25,626 nucleotides of DNA from Acidobacteriota bacterium (lineage in GTDB: Bacteria > Acidobacteriota > Terriglobia > Terriglobales > Acidobacteriaceae). The translations under genes were made by a program, and so were the position numbers. Of the stretch, positions 14,889-23,143 are shown piece after piece (position 1 is the stretch's first letter; every line of letters begins with the position of its first letter). The stretch covers positions 1-25,626 of the forward strand of contig JAKCDN010000004.1 in the NCBI GenBank assembly GCA_021841795.1, written 5' to 3'. The notes beneath the pieces were generated by a model. That model was given only the letters and a program-made list of their open reading frames with translations. It was not told the DNA's origin and did no database searches.

Positions 14889-14898
14889 TACAATTGTA
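14889..14898 (+). promoter_or_regulatory. -10 box within a palindrome before the Abi-like gene
   Basis: TACAAT (14889-14894) is part of the 10-bp palindrome TACAATTGTA, 15 bp before the ATG at 14914. It is a plausible -10 element overlapped by a regulator site. No clear -35 box is seen at the expected distance. Confidence 0.35.
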
Positions 14899-14913
14899 GC
14901 TCAAATCGCTTCC

Positions 14914-15570
14914 ATGTCAATCTCAAGATTCACATATACTGCCGGGTTCATTGCTTGTATTGACCGCGTGGTCTCGCGTGAACGGTTGTCTCGATACCTT
15001 GCAGCGGCTGGCGGCGATATTCCCAAAGCTCTGGAACTGTACGAGCACAATATAGCCGTATCGGAGTCGCTCTTCGGCTTCCTGCACGGGTTGGAGGTTG
15101 CTGTAAGAAATAGCATTCATCACACACTCGGGCATGATCTCGGATCATTTACCTGGTACGAGGGTGGATGCGTTCTTCCCTGGTCAGCTTCCGGAGAAGT
15201 GCTTTCGCTAACAACGGTAATGGCGGATATGGTTGCTGAGGCGAAGGCAAAACTTTCGCCGTCCTCCGCGCCCGGCAAAGTGGTTGCTGAACTTACATTT
15301 GGATTCTGGCCCAATATCCTCACCAAAAGGTTCCATTCAAAACTCTGGATGCCCAGCCTCCACAAGGCATTTCCGCATGCAACCGTCCCCCGAAGCTCGA
15401 TTCACCTGCGTCTGGAAGTAATTCGACGGCTGCGCAACCGCATCGCGCATCACGAGCCCATCCTGACCTCCCATAACGAGGTTTATACAGGGTTCAAGGA
15501 TCAACCGCACGTAAACCTGCAGAGCCTTCTCGATTGTGTGGCGTGGGTTTCCGGCGATGCCGCGCTCTGA
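14914..15570 (+). CDS. Abi-like (AbiD/AbiF, Abi_2-type) HEPN-domain protein, putative phage-defence gene
   Basis: The 218-residue product matches Abi-like proteins. It has an N-terminal [23 protein letters not shown] helix pair, [19 protein letters not shown] (about 55-73), [19 protein letters not shown] (about 127-145) and the family hallmark [15 protein letters not shown] (170-184). The hallmark holds the HEPN RNase motif R-x4-H (Arg174-His179). Such proteins are associated with abortive infection; RNA cleavage is the expected activity, but the target is unknown. The frame is open from 14851; I prefer the ATG at 14914 because a promoter-like palindrome TACAATTGTA (14889-14898) lies in between. 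Base composition is more AT-rich than its neighbours and it sits alone between gltX and glnS, which suggests a transferred gene. Confidence 0.8.
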   Translation: MSISRFTYTAGFIACIDRVVSRERLSRYLAAAGGDIPKALELYEHNIAVSESLFGFLHGLEVAVRNSIHHTLGHDLGSFTWYEGGCVLPWSASGEVLSLTTVMADMVAEAKAKLSPSSAPGKVVAELTFGFWPNILTKRFHSKLWMPSLHKAFPHATVPRSSIHLRLEVIRRLRNRIAHHEPILTSHNEVYTGFKDQPHVNLQSLLDCVAWVSGDAAL

Positions 15571-15676
15571 CTTAAGTCGCAGTCCCGTTATGAATGGGCT
15601 CAGCAGCTTCTACTCGACGTTTCGAAGATGGGGGTCGCCCTGTAGGGGTATGCGACTGACTTTAGTCATACGATGG

Positions 15677-15682
15677 GATAAT
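15677..15682 (+). promoter_or_regulatory. Candidate -10 element of glnS
   Basis: GATAAT lies 12 bases before the glnS ATG, with CTGACT (15656-15661) 15 bp upstream as a weak -35. The imperfect dyad TGACT-TT-AGTCA (15657-15668) lies between them. A leader of about six bases without a Shine-Dalgarno sequence would result. Confidence 0.35.
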
Positions 15683-15694
15683 CGATACATAGCC

Positions 15695-17401
15695 ATGACC
15701 AACTCAAATCCGGAAAGCACCGACGCCCGCCCCGCAAGCAACTTCCTTCACGACCAGATTGCCGGAGACGTGCAGAACAAGAGCTTCGGCGAAGCAGCCG
15801 TACAAACGCGCTTTCCGCCCGAGCCGAACGGCTATCTGCACATCGGGCATGCCAAGGCCATTTTTCTTGACTTTGGACTCGCGGACGAGTTCGGCGGCAA
15901 AACCAATCTTCGCTTTGACGACACCAATCCCGAGAAGGAAGAGCAGGAGTACGTTGACTCGATCATGGCCGACGTGCGCTGGCTGGGCTTTGAATGGGAC
16001 CGCCTTTGCTACGCCTCGGACTATTTCGGACAACTCTATGAGTGGGCGGTGGAGCTGATCAGGGCCGGCAAGGCTTACGTTGACGACCTGACCGCCGATG
16101 AGATCCGCAAATACCGCGGCACACTCACCGAGCCCGGTCAAGATTCGCCCTACCGCAACCGCTCTGTCGAAGAGAATCTCGATCTCTTCCAGGGCATGAA
16201 GCGGGGCGAGTTCGCCGACGGCAGCCGCGTGCTGCGAGCAAAGATCGACATGGGATCGCCTAACCTGAATCTGCGCGACCCGGTGATGTACCGAATCCTG
16301 CACGCCACGCATCATCGCACCGGTGACGAGTGGTGCATTTACCCGATGTACGATTACGCGCACGGCCAGTCGGACTCGATCGAGCAGGTCACGCACTCCA
16401 TGTGCACGCTTGAGTTTGCGGATCACCAGCCACTTTACCGCTGGTACATCGAGCAACTGGGCATTTTCCCTTCACGGCAGTTTGAGTTCGATCGTCTCAA
16501 CCTTACCTACACGATGCTCTCGAAGCGCAAGCTGTTGCAGCTTGTGCAAGAGCAACGCGTGTCGGGCTGGGACGATCCCAGGATGCCGACACTCAGCGGC
16601 ATTCGCCGCCGCGGCTTCACGCCCGAGGCGATCCGCGCGTTTGTTGCCGCTGCCGGCGTTTCGCGCACGAACGGCATCGTCGACATCGAGATGCTCGAAC
16701 ACTTCCAGCGCGACGACCTGAATCGCCGCGCCGCGCGAGCGATGGCGGTGCTGCGGCCGCTCAAGGTTGTGATCGACAACTATCCCGAGGGGCAGACGGA
16801 GTACGTCGAGGTCGCCAACAATCCCGAAGATCCCTCGGCCGGCACGCGTCAGGTGCCTTTCTCACGCGAGATCTACATCGAACAGGACGACTTCAGGGAG
16901 ACGCCGCCGCCGAAGTATTACCGGCTCTCGCCAGGCAAAGAGGTGCGTCTGCGCAACGCCTACTTTGTCACAGCGAAGAGCGTGGTCAAGGACGCTGCCG
17001 GTGCGGTGGTGGAGGTGCATTGCACCTACGATCCGGCGAGCCGCGGTGGCAACTCGCCCGACGGCAGGAAGGTGAAGTCAACGATGCACTGGGTCTCGGC
17101 GGCACACGCCATCGAGGCGGAGATTCGCCTCTACGACAAGCTGTTCGCAAAGCCCGATCCCTACGACTTTGCCGAGGGCGGCGACCTGTTCGACAACCTC
17201 AACCCGAACTCACTGGAAATCGTCGCCGACGCCAAGCTGGAGCCCTCGCTTGCCAGCGCCCTGCCCGGCGACCGCTATCAGTTTGAGCGTGTGGGCTACT
17301 TCTGCGCCGACCCGGATGGAAGACCGGGCAAACCCGTCTTCAACAGGACACTCCCGCTCAAAGACACATGGGCGAAGATCGAGAAGAAGACGGGAGCGTA
17401 G
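15695..17401 (+). CDS. glnS: Glutaminyl-tRNA synthetase
   Basis: The 568-residue enzyme attaches glutamine directly to tRNA-Gln. Its class I catalytic core shows [19 protein letters not shown] (HIGH at 49-52), [34 protein letters not shown] and the KMSKS motif as MLSKRKL (274-280). [23 protein letters not shown] follows it. The beta-barrel anticodon-binding domain fills the last 220 residues. NPE in place of the GluRS sequence, and [13 protein letters not shown], distinguish it from GluRS. The frame is open from 15536, but residues before MTNSNPES are unlike any GlnRS. A separate GlnRS means the Gln-tRNA amidotransferase route is not needed for tRNA-Gln here. Confidence 0.97.
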   Translation: MTNSNPESTDARPASNFLHDQIAGDVQNKSFGEAAVQTRFPPEPNGYLHIGHAKAIFLDFGLADEFGGKTNLRFDDTNPEKEEQEYVDSIMADVRWLGFEWDRLCYASDYFGQLYEWAVELIRAGKAYVDDLTADEIRKYRGTLTEPGQDSPYRNRSVEENLDLFQGMKRGEFADGSRVLRAKIDMGSPNLNLRDPVMYRILHATHHRTGDEWCIYPMYDYAHGQSDSIEQVTHSMCTLEFADHQPLYRWYIEQLGIFPSRQFEFDRLNLTYTMLSKRKLLQLVQEQRVSGWDDPRMPTLSGIRRRGFTPEAIRAFVAAAGVSRTNGIVDIEMLEHFQRDDLNRRAARAMAVLRPLKVVIDNYPEGQTEYVEVANNPEDPSAGTRQVPFSREIYIEQDDFRETPPPKYYRLSPGKEVRLRNAYFVTAKSVVKDAAGAVVEVHCTYDPASRGGNSPDGRKVKSTMHWVSAAHAIEAEIRLYDKLFAKPDPYDFAEGGDLFDNLNPNSLEIVADAKLEPSLASALPGDRYQFERVGYFCADPDGRPGKPVFNRTLPLKDTWAKIEKKTGA

Positions 17402-17584
17402 TGAGGTCGAATCCTCAACGTGGAATAGGTGGCAGGCATATTCCCAAGATCGACGATCCAGATTCCGGCCTGACGCGCGCGGAGAAAAACACGATCATGC
17501 AAACGCGGAGAGGCCGGCTGCCCGGGGAACTGCAAGATCCGAGCCGCACCCGGTAGACTTTTCTTGAAGAGTAGGAGATCGAGA

Positions 17585-18340
17585 ATGCATCGGGTGGTGC
17601 GGGCGGCCTGCAAGCGGCTGGGGATCATGCATGTGGGTCGACGCCGCGTGCGGGATCTGGTCGACTTCATCGAGGATCGGGCGATCACCGCGGTCATTGA
17701 CGTAGGTGCGAATGTAGGCCAGTTTGGCGAGTCGCTGCGCAAAGCAGGCTTTCGCGGCAGGATTATTTCCGTGGAGCCCGGCAAGGCCGAGTTCCAGGCG
17801 CTTTTGCGCAAGGCGCAGGCAGACGGCAACTGGGAAGCGTTACATTGCGGACTGGGTGCGCACGCGGGAAGGGCTGTACTGCACGTGTCGCAGCTATCGG
17901 TCTTCAACTCGCTGCTCGACCTGAGCGCGGCAGCACGATTGCACGACGAGCGCATGGCAGTGGACCACACGGAAGAGATTGTAGTGCGCACGCTGGATGA
18001 GATCGCCGCACCACTCACGGGCAATATCCTGCTGAAAATCGACACCCAGGGTTATGAGCGGGAGGTACTCGAGGGCGGCAGGCCGTGCCTGACGCGGATG
18101 GCCGGCATTCTTCTGGAGCTGCCGATTGTTCACACCTACGAGGGCGAGTGGACGTTTCAGGACGGGATCCGGTACATGTCTGAGCTCGGCTTTGTGCCAG
18201 CGCAGATTCAACCGGTGGGGTTCCATACCGCAGACAAAGTCTCGGCCGTGGAGTTCGACTGCCTTTTCCGTCCGCGCAGCGAGATCGATGGCCCGCAGGC
18301 ATCCCGGGACAACAAAGCCTCCACCGGCAATAACCGCTGA
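17585..18340 (+). CDS. FkbM-family SAM-dependent methyltransferase
   Basis: The 251-residue protein has the FkbM layout: a short basic N-terminus, SAM-binding motif I in VIDVGANVGQFGESLR (38-53), IISVEPGKAEFQALL, LHVSQLSVFNSLLDLS, and the family hallmark LLKIDTQGYEREVLEGG. FkbM enzymes typically O-methylate sugars, polyketides or surface glycans; the substrate is unknown. An in-frame TTG at 17564 exists, but TAGGAGA eight bases before the ATG at 17585 fixes that start. It lies 180 bp after glnS. That gap shows no gene. Confidence 0.9.
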   Translation: MHRVVRAACKRLGIMHVGRRRVRDLVDFIEDRAITAVIDVGANVGQFGESLRKAGFRGRIISVEPGKAEFQALLRKAQADGNWEALHCGLGAHAGRAVLHVSQLSVFNSLLDLSAAARLHDERMAVDHTEEIVVRTLDEIAAPLTGNILLKIDTQGYEREVLEGGRPCLTRMAGILLELPIVHTYEGEWTFQDGIRYMSELGFVPAQIQPVGFHTADKVSAVEFDCLFRPRSEIDGPQASRDNKASTGNNR

Positions 18341-18441
18341 GAGCAGGCATCTGCAACTCTGACCATCGAGGACAGAGCATCGGTGCCGATCGTTTGCGCG
18401 TATTTTTCCGAATGGATGCGGAAGCGCAGTCTCACCGATCG

Positions 18442-18467
18442 AACCGGATCAGGAACGGCCGGTTTTT
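18442..18467 (+). terminator. Intrinsic terminator after the FkbM gene
   Basis: AACCGG (18442-18447) and CCGGTT (18459-18464) form a stem followed by a five-T run (18463-18467) on the plus strand, about 100 bp after the methyltransferase stop. It overlaps the 3' end of the convergent DsbD-alpha-like gene. The stem is only 6 bp with an 11-nt loop, so it is of moderate strength. Confidence 0.45.
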
Positions 18468-18975
18468 ATCTTCCGATCACGTCAATTGCAACGGGGATTG
18501 TCCGGGGCGGCATGCACTCGTTGTTGTCGCAGGCCTGGTAGTGCAACTGGCCCTGCACCAGATGGTTTCCCGCGGCGGCTACGATGCGCGCCCGGATGAC
18601 GAACTCGCCGGTGTACACGCTCAGCCTGGTATTGGGATCGATGGGCAGCGCGGTAATGGTGCCGGCGGGGTAAGTTGCGCCTTTGAGTTCGACCTGCGCA
18701 TTGGCAGGAATCGCAAATGTCGTCGGGATGAGGAAATCGTCAGCAGGCGTGTGCGAGTTGATGTGCAGTCCCTGCGCTACGCGAAAGTGCAGTTCCACCT
18801 GAGCGGGCTTGCGGGCGGGCACCGTCACCTGCTCGGGAAACAGAAAGATGACCGCATCGCGGTTCGCGGCCTGCTGCTTCTGCGTGAACGAACCCAGGCT
18901 CTGACTGTGCGCGGCAGCTATTCCCGCCGCGAGCGCAATCAGCGCGGCGATCAGGCCCGACCGAGATATGTTCAT
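18466..18975 (-). CDS. Secreted DsbD-alpha-like thiol-redox domain protein
   Basis: The 169-residue protein starts with a signal peptide (MNISRSGLIAALIALAAGIAAAHS). One immunoglobulin-like domain follows, resembling the N-terminal alpha domain of DsbD: FLFPEQVTVPARKPAQVELHFRV, GLHINSHTPADDFLIPTTF, and HYQACDNNECMPPRTIPV with the redox cysteine pair Cys149/Cys154. In DsbD this domain hands electrons to periplasmic thioredoxin-like partners. Here the membrane and thioredoxin domains of DsbD are missing. AGGAG eight bases upstream supports the ATG at 18975 rather than the upstream start at 19011. It follows the TlpA-like gene after 51 bp on the same strand, which makes that protein its likely redox partner. 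Confidence 0.8.
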   Translation of the reverse strand: MNISRSGLIAALIALAAGIAAAHSQSLGSFTQKQQAANRDAVIFLFPEQVTVPARKPAQVELHFRVAQGLHINSHTPADDFLIPTTFAIPANAQVELKGATYPAGTITALPIDPNTRLSVYTGEFVIRARIVAAAGNHLVQGQLHYQACDNNECMPPRTIPVAIDVIGR

Positions 18976-19026
18976 TGACTCCACTCCTTCAATACCGGAA
19001 CCGAACGCCACATCGCCGACCGCAGG

Positions 19027-19677
19027 CTACTGCGCAAGCGCCTTCTCAATCTTGTTCGCGAGATCGCTCTCTGAGGTCAGGCCCATCTGCGCGGCTACCA
19101 CCACGCCTTTACGATTGACAAAAAACGAGGTGGGCAGATCGTCCAATCCTCCGTAGTCGCGGCTAATTGAGTCGCCATCGAGCAGCACGGGATATGGGAT
19201 CTTCTCCGCGGCGGCAAATTTGGCGGCGGCGGCAGTGGCCTTTGCCCGTCCGGCCTTGTCGTCCTGAGCGAGGTCGTCGCCTTCGGTATCGACGCCCAGA
19301 ACCTCAAAGCCCTGCGAGGCGTATTTCTGGCGCAGTTCCACGAGCCACGGTGTTTCGATCTTGCAGGGCCCGCACCAGGTGGCCCAGAAGTTGATCATCA
19401 CCGCTTTGCCGCGGTAGCCGGCGAGTGTAACTTGATTGCCGCTCAGATCCCGGAGCGTGAATCCGGGCGCAATTTTGCCCATCAAGGGAGTAACAAACTG
19501 CGCCCCGCCGCCGTCGGGCGCAGGAACGAGTTCCCCTTGTCCCGCATTGGCAAGCAGCCGCTCCGCTTCCTGCCGGCGATACTCCCAGTTGGCCCATCCG
19601 GCCCAGGCGAAGATGGCCAGGATGAGAAGCGTTACGCCGAGGACGAGAGTATTGCGCCGCACGGGGAAAGACTGCAT
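19027..19677 (-). CDS. TlpA/ResA-type membrane-anchored thioredoxin-like protein
   Basis: The 216-residue protein has an N-terminal membrane anchor (about 9-31). The thioredoxin domain follows, with APGFTLRDLSGNQVTLAGYRGK, the active site FWATWCGPCKIETP (Cys102 and Cys105) and the cis-proline in LDDLPTSFFVNRKG (Pro182). TlpA/ResA proteins reduce disulfides in the periplasm, for example during cytochrome c or copper-site maturation. An Asp/Ala-rich insert (about 134-160) between the second and third core elements is longer than usual. No Shine-Dalgarno sequence is clear; TAAAAT lies six bases before the ATG. The next gene, a DsbD-alpha-like protein, probably works with it. Confidence 0.9.
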   Translation of the reverse strand: MQSFPVRRNTLVLGVTLLILAIFAWAGWANWEYRRQEAERLLANAGQGELVPAPDGGGAQFVTPLMGKIAPGFTLRDLSGNQVTLAGYRGKAVMINFWATWCGPCKIETPWLVELRQKYASQGFEVLGVDTEGDDLAQDDKAGRAKATAAAAKFAAAEKIPYPVLLDGDSISRDYGGLDDLPTSFFVNRKGVVVAAQMGLTSESDLANKIEKALAQ

Positions 19678-19683
19678 ATCCCC

Positions 19684-19689
19684 ATTTTA
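19684..19689 (-). promoter_or_regulatory. -10-like TAAAAT before the TlpA-like gene
   Basis: On the minus strand TAAAAT is followed by six bases and then the ATG at 19677. It matches the TANNNT-N6-start arrangement seen at other genes in the window and suggests a leaderless transcript separate from the S9 peptidase upstream. Confidence 0.4.
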
Positions 19690-19708
19690 CGAGCGCGCCC
19701 TCCCTTGC

Positions 19709-21895
19709 CTACTGCACGCCCCCGGTTTTTGTCCACTGATCGACCCAGTCGTTGACGGTCTTCCACCAGAGCTGGGAGTTTTGCGGCTTCAAGACCCAGT
19801 GGCCCTCGTCCGGGAAGTAGAGCATCTTGGAGGGGACGCCGAGCAGCTGCAATGTGTCAAAGAGCTGGAAACCCTCGCTCACGTCGAGGCGGTAGTCGAG
19901 CTGGCCGTGGACGACGAGGGTGGGAGTTTTGAAGTTTCTGGCGTAGAGGGATGGCGACCACTTGCGGAATGGATCTTCCGCGTTGGGCTTGTCGTAGTAG
20001 TCCCAGGGATGGCCCTTGAACTCCCAGATGTTGAACCAGTCTTCTTCCGTGGCGCCGAAGGCGGACTCGGCGTTAAACATGCCGTCGTGGGTGACGACGC
20101 ACTTGAAGCGATTGGTGTGGCCGAGAACCCAGTTGGCCATGTAGCCGCCGTAGCTGGCGCCGAGGGCGCACTCGCGACTCTTGTCGATGAAGGAGAACCT
20201 GCGTTCGGCGGCGTCAAGGCCCTCCATCAAATCGCTAAAAGGCTTGCCGCCCCAGTCGCCGTTGACGCCATCGACGATGGTCTGGCCATAGCCAGTTGAG
20301 CCGCGGGGATTGACCATGACGACCACGTAGCCGCTGGCGGCAAAGAGCTCGGGGTTCCAGCGGTAGCTCCAGTCGTCGCCCCAGTTGCCCTGCGGGCCGC
20401 CGTGGATGAGGAACTTGACGGGGTACTTTTGGGCGGGGTCGAAGTTGGGCGGGGGAACAAAGAAGCCCTGAAGTTTTGTACCGTCCTTCGCCGTGAACCA
20501 AAAGCTCGCCATTTTCTCGAGATCAAGTTGCGATAACAGTGTGTCGTTGAGGTGGGTGAGGGCCTGATGCGCAAAGCCCATGCCGGGACATTCTCCACCT
20601 GTACAGAAGTTGAAACTGCTGTGGAATTGAACCACTTCGGGTGGCTGCGCATCCGTCATCACGGAAGCCAGCCAGTGGCCGCGTGCAGGGAGTGGGTGCA
20701 GATCACCGGCCTCGCCATCAGCCCCGAGTTTTACCGTGCTTCCGCTGAGACCGGCGGCAAAGACCGGCTCTTCGCCGGTTTCGGGCGCGGAGAAATAGAG
20801 CAAGCTTGAATCCTGCGCCCAGGCCAGCTCGTCGACCCAATTATCGAAGTTCGGCAGCAGATCTTTGCCCGTCCTGGTTACGCGATTGTAGAGCCACAAG
20901 CGAAAGCGATCGCTCTCGTAGCCGGCGCGGGCCTGCGAGCGCCAGGCGAGATACTTGCCGTCCGGCGAGTAGGCGGGGTTGAGGTTGCCGCCGGCCGAGG
21001 TGCTGATCTTCACCGGCTTCGCCGCGGGATCGGTCAGATCGAGCGTGTAGATCTGCGCGCTGGTGGAGATGGCGGGAACGGGAGCCGGGTTTTCGGTGAA
21101 GGCGAGCTCTTTCGAGTCGGGCGAGATGTCGCAACCGCAGCCTCCGCCTTCAAGCGAAAAGGGCGGCACGTCGTGCGGGTTGTGGGGCGTCAAGTCCCGC
21201 ATGGTCCCGTCATTGACGGAGACCAGGAAGAGGTGGGAACGCTTGTCGCCGGTGTAGTGGTCCCAGTGGCGATACAGAAGGTGGGTGAAGATCTGCGCCT
21301 TAACCTTGCTTTGGGCCAGAGCTTTGTCACGGCCGGCGTTGCAACTGTTGCCGGTGGCGAAGTCGACGGCAGTGATGGGCGCGCAGTCAGGATAGACGGC
21401 CGAGGTAAAGACGATTGACTTCGCGTCGGGCGACCATTTGGCGTTGTCGGCTTCGGTGGCGATGGCGGTGAGCTTGCGGGGGTTCGACGTGGCGCCGGTG
21501 GCGGGGTCGAAGTCTGCGAGCCAGACCTGCTGGCCGCCTTCGCGGCCGCTAAGGAAGAGGATGCGCCTGTTATCGGCGGCGAATTGAAGGCCGGAGTCAC
21601 CGGGCTGGGCAACGGCAAGTTTGAAGGGCGCGCCGCCGGCAATCGCCTGCAGCCACAGCTCGGGGGTCTTTGTGTTTTGGGCGAGATCGACGGTGGTGAC
21701 GGAGTAGGCGAGCCACTGGCCGTCGGGCGAGACGGCAGTATCGCCGAGGCGCTTCATGGCCATCAGGTCCTCGAAGGTCATGGGCCGCTTTGCCGAAGAC
21801 GGGAAGGGACCGACAGCGGGCACGGATTGTGCCCTGAGAACCGTGGGAACAAGAAACAAGATAACAACAAGAAAAAGAGACCAGGATCCGCGCAT
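19709..21895 (-). CDS. Secreted S9-family prolyl-oligopeptidase-like peptidase
   Basis: The 728-residue protein has a signal peptide (MRGSWSLFLVVILFLVPTVLRAQS). A beta-propeller of WD/TolB-like repeats follows (repeated SPDG/SPDSK/YSPDGKYLAW blades, about 40-430), then a C-terminal alpha/beta-hydrolase domain. The catalytic triad is Ser581 in GASYGGYMANW, Asp667 in HGQLDYRLD and His699 in DEGHWV. HGGPQGNWGDDW and NPRGSTGYGQ form the oxyanion region. This is the dipeptidyl-aminopeptidase/acylaminoacyl-peptidase branch, releasing short peptides outside the cytoplasm. The Cys-rich GGGCGCD segment and other cysteines in the propeller hint at disulfides. GGAGG seven bases before the ATG at 21895 fixes the start. 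It is upstream of the thiol-redox pair on the same strand. Confidence 0.93.
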   Translation of the reverse strand: MRGSWSLFLVVILFLVPTVLRAQSVPAVGPFPSSAKRPMTFEDLMAMKRLGDTAVSPDGQWLAYSVTTVDLAQNTKTPELWLQAIAGGAPFKLAVAQPGDSGLQFAADNRRILFLSGREGGQQVWLADFDPATGATSNPRKLTAIATEADNAKWSPDAKSIVFTSAVYPDCAPITAVDFATGNSCNAGRDKALAQSKVKAQIFTHLLYRHWDHYTGDKRSHLFLVSVNDGTMRDLTPHNPHDVPPFSLEGGGCGCDISPDSKELAFTENPAPVPAISTSAQIYTLDLTDPAAKPVKISTSAGGNLNPAYSPDGKYLAWRSQARAGYESDRFRLWLYNRVTRTGKDLLPNFDNWVDELAWAQDSSLLYFSAPETGEEPVFAAGLSGSTVKLGADGEAGDLHPLPARGHWLASVMTDAQPPEVVQFHSSFNFCTGGECPGMGFAHQALTHLNDTLLSQLDLEKMASFWFTAKDGTKLQGFFVPPPNFDPAQKYPVKFLIHGGPQGNWGDDWSYRWNPELFAASGYVVVMVNPRGSTGYGQTIVDGVNGDWGGKPFSDLMEGLDAAERRFSFIDKSRECALGASYGGYMANWVLGHTNRFKCVVTHDGMFNAESAFGATEEDWFNIWEFKGHPWDYYDKPNAEDPFRKWSPSLYARNFKTPTLVVHGQLDYRLDVSEGFQLFDTLQLLGVPSKMLYFPDEGHWVLKPQNSQLWWKTVNDWVDQWTKTGGVQ

Positions 21896-22118
21896 CAGCT
21901 TTCCTCCGCATGCGAACCAGAGCTAAGAACAGCGGGAAGAGAAAGTTTACACCGGCACGGCTGACGCGTAACTCACAGCTACTCGTTCTCATTCCGCCGC
22001 GCGCGCTCTGCGATTGCCGTTGTTTGCAACCCACGGCTCAAGGGTGGCGCGGAGAGGCTGCCAACCTATCCGCGAGCCGGCCGGTTGCTTTTCAGGAGGG
22101 AAAAACGCGCATACGAAA

Positions 22119-22138
22119 GCCCTGGCGATTGCCAGGGC
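22119..22138 (-). terminator. Terminator of the rplU-rpmA operon
   Basis: A perfect 8-bp stem, GCCCTGGC (22119-22126) with GCCAGGGC (22131-22138) and a 4-nt loop, lies 48 bp after the rpmA stop and is followed on the minus strand by TTTCGT. The T-run is short. The rest of 21896-22186 shows only the S9 peptidase ribosome-binding site. Confidence 0.6.
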
Positions 22139-22186
22139 CCGCAATTGCTGAGAGAAGCTCTCGTCGATACCGCCTGCGACCGCCGG

Positions 22187-22450
22187 TTACTCGACGGCGA
22201 TCGGCTCGATCGAGGCGAAACGTCCGTGACGTCCGCGATCAGTAAACACAACACGGCCACCGATCTTGGCAAAGAGAGTATCGTCGGAGCCGATGCCAAC
22301 ATTCAATCCCGCCTTGATGCGCGTGCCGCGCTGGCGAGCGATGATCGATCCGCCCGTAACCAACTGACCGGCAAAGGCCTTGACGCCCAGCCGCTGCGCG
22401 TTGGAATCGCGACCGTTTGTGGAACTGCCTCCACCTTTTTTATGTGCCAT
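22187..22450 (-). CDS. rpmA: 50S ribosomal protein L27
   Basis: The 87-residue protein is clearly L27: [57 protein letters not shown] and a C-terminus ending in SIEPIAVE. Its N-terminal tail reaches the peptidyl-transferase centre. It begins directly with MAHKKG, so there is no N-terminal extension needing the protease cleavage known in Firmicutes. AAGGAG eight bases before the ATG supports the start. It follows rplU after 115 bp; obgE, often the next gene, is absent here. Confidence 0.98.
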   Translation of the reverse strand: MAHKKGGGSSTNGRDSNAQRLGVKAFAGQLVTGGSIIARQRGTRIKAGLNVGIGSDDTLFAKIGGRVVFTDRGRHGRFASIEPIAVE

Positions 22451-22565
22451 TTCAGAATCTCCTTCTCAAAAAAAGCTATCGGCCCTCAGCCTTCGCTTGA
22501 TGCCAGCCAGTTGAACGCATGCCGCGCGCAGAGGCTGAACGCCTGCCACCAACGGCTTGCGGCAT

Positions 22566-22886
22566 TTACTTGGCCGCGTAGGTAACGCCATCGGCCTCAA
22601 TGGCCTGAATGCGCACCTCGGTAAAGTTTTGCCGGTGCCCCTGCAGCTTCTTGTACTGCTTCTTGCGCTTGAAGTGGAAGACCAGAATCTTGTCGCCGCG
22701 GCCTTCGCCGACGATCTCCGCGGTAACCTTGGCCTTGGCAGGCTTGGTTACGGAACCCGGCTCGCCGGAGACGGCGAGGACATCGCTGAACTCAACGGTT
22801 GGTCCCCCCGCAATGGTTTCAATCTTCAAGACGTCGCCTGGAGCGACGCGGTACTGCTTGCCCCCGGTGCGAATGACTGCGTACAT
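22566..22886 (-). CDS. rplU: 50S ribosomal protein L21
   Basis: The 106-residue protein is L21: MYAVIRTGGKQYRVAPGDVLKIE, VTAEIVGEGRGDKILVFHFKRKKQYKKLQGHRQNFTEVRI (the conserved rRNA-binding KRKKxYxxxxGHRQ segment, about 73-87) and a short end. It binds 23S rRNA and assembles with L20 and L27. GGAGG lies about eight bases before the ATG. The 115-bp spacer to rpmA holds no ysxB-like gene. A strong promoter and a long leader lie upstream. Confidence 0.98.
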   Translation of the reverse strand: MYAVIRTGGKQYRVAPGDVLKIETIAGGPTVEFSDVLAVSGEPGSVTKPAKAKVTAEIVGEGRGDKILVFHFKRKKQYKKLQGHRQNFTEVRIQAIEADGVTYAAK

Positions 22887-23060
22887 GACAAACCCTCCAT
22901 CGCCTAAGGCCCGTAAGCCAGGCGCCTAAAACAGATCTGTGTGCTTGATTGGGGCGGATACAGGCACAAACTGCATCGGGTGGCGGGCCGCACGCACACT
23001 CACTGGAGCGGAAAACCCATACCTGACCCGCGCACCCCTGCAAGGAGTGCATCGCCAAAC
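22887..23060 (-). promoter_or_regulatory. Structured rplU leader, candidate autoregulatory 5' UTR
   Basis: Given the promoter at 23067-23096, rplU mRNA has about 174 untranslated bases. On the minus strand these hold a 7-bp hairpin, GCACTCC-TTGCA-GGGGTGC (one G-U pair), near the 5' end. Near the 3' end is CGCCT-GGC-TTACGG-GCC-TT-AGGCG, which closes just before the GGAGG ribosome-binding site. Leaders that sense free ribosomal protein are known for L21 in other bacteria; whether this fold matches any of them I cannot tell. Confidence 0.4.
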
Positions 23061-23066
23061 CATTTG

Positions 23067-23096
23067 ATTTTACAGTTAAACCGGGAGTCGGGTCAA
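23067..23096 (-). promoter_or_regulatory. Promoter of the rplU-rpmA operon
   Basis: On the minus strand TTGACC (23096-23091) and TAAAAT (23072-23067) are 18 bp apart and each matches the sigma-70 consensus at five of six positions. It is the best promoter in the window, as expected for ribosomal genes, and lies back to back with the GT2 gene. Confidence 0.7.
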
Positions 23097-23131
23097 TGAG
23101 AGGGTGCAGGCAGGATAGAAATGTGGACAGT

Positions 23132-23137
23132 TATACT
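23132..23137 (+). promoter_or_regulatory. -10 element (TATACT) just before the membrane GT2 gene
   Basis: TATACT ends six bases before the ATG at 23144. Transcription would begin at or next to the start codon itself, giving a leaderless mRNA. No Shine-Dalgarno sequence is present and no -35 box is convincing. Confidence 0.45.
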
Positions 23138-23143
23138 GCCAGC

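Noticed and set aside
15536..15694. 53-residue N-terminal extension of glnS
   Set aside because: It overlaps the 3' end of the Abi-like gene and does not resemble GlnRS; a -10-like box lies just before the ATG at 15695.
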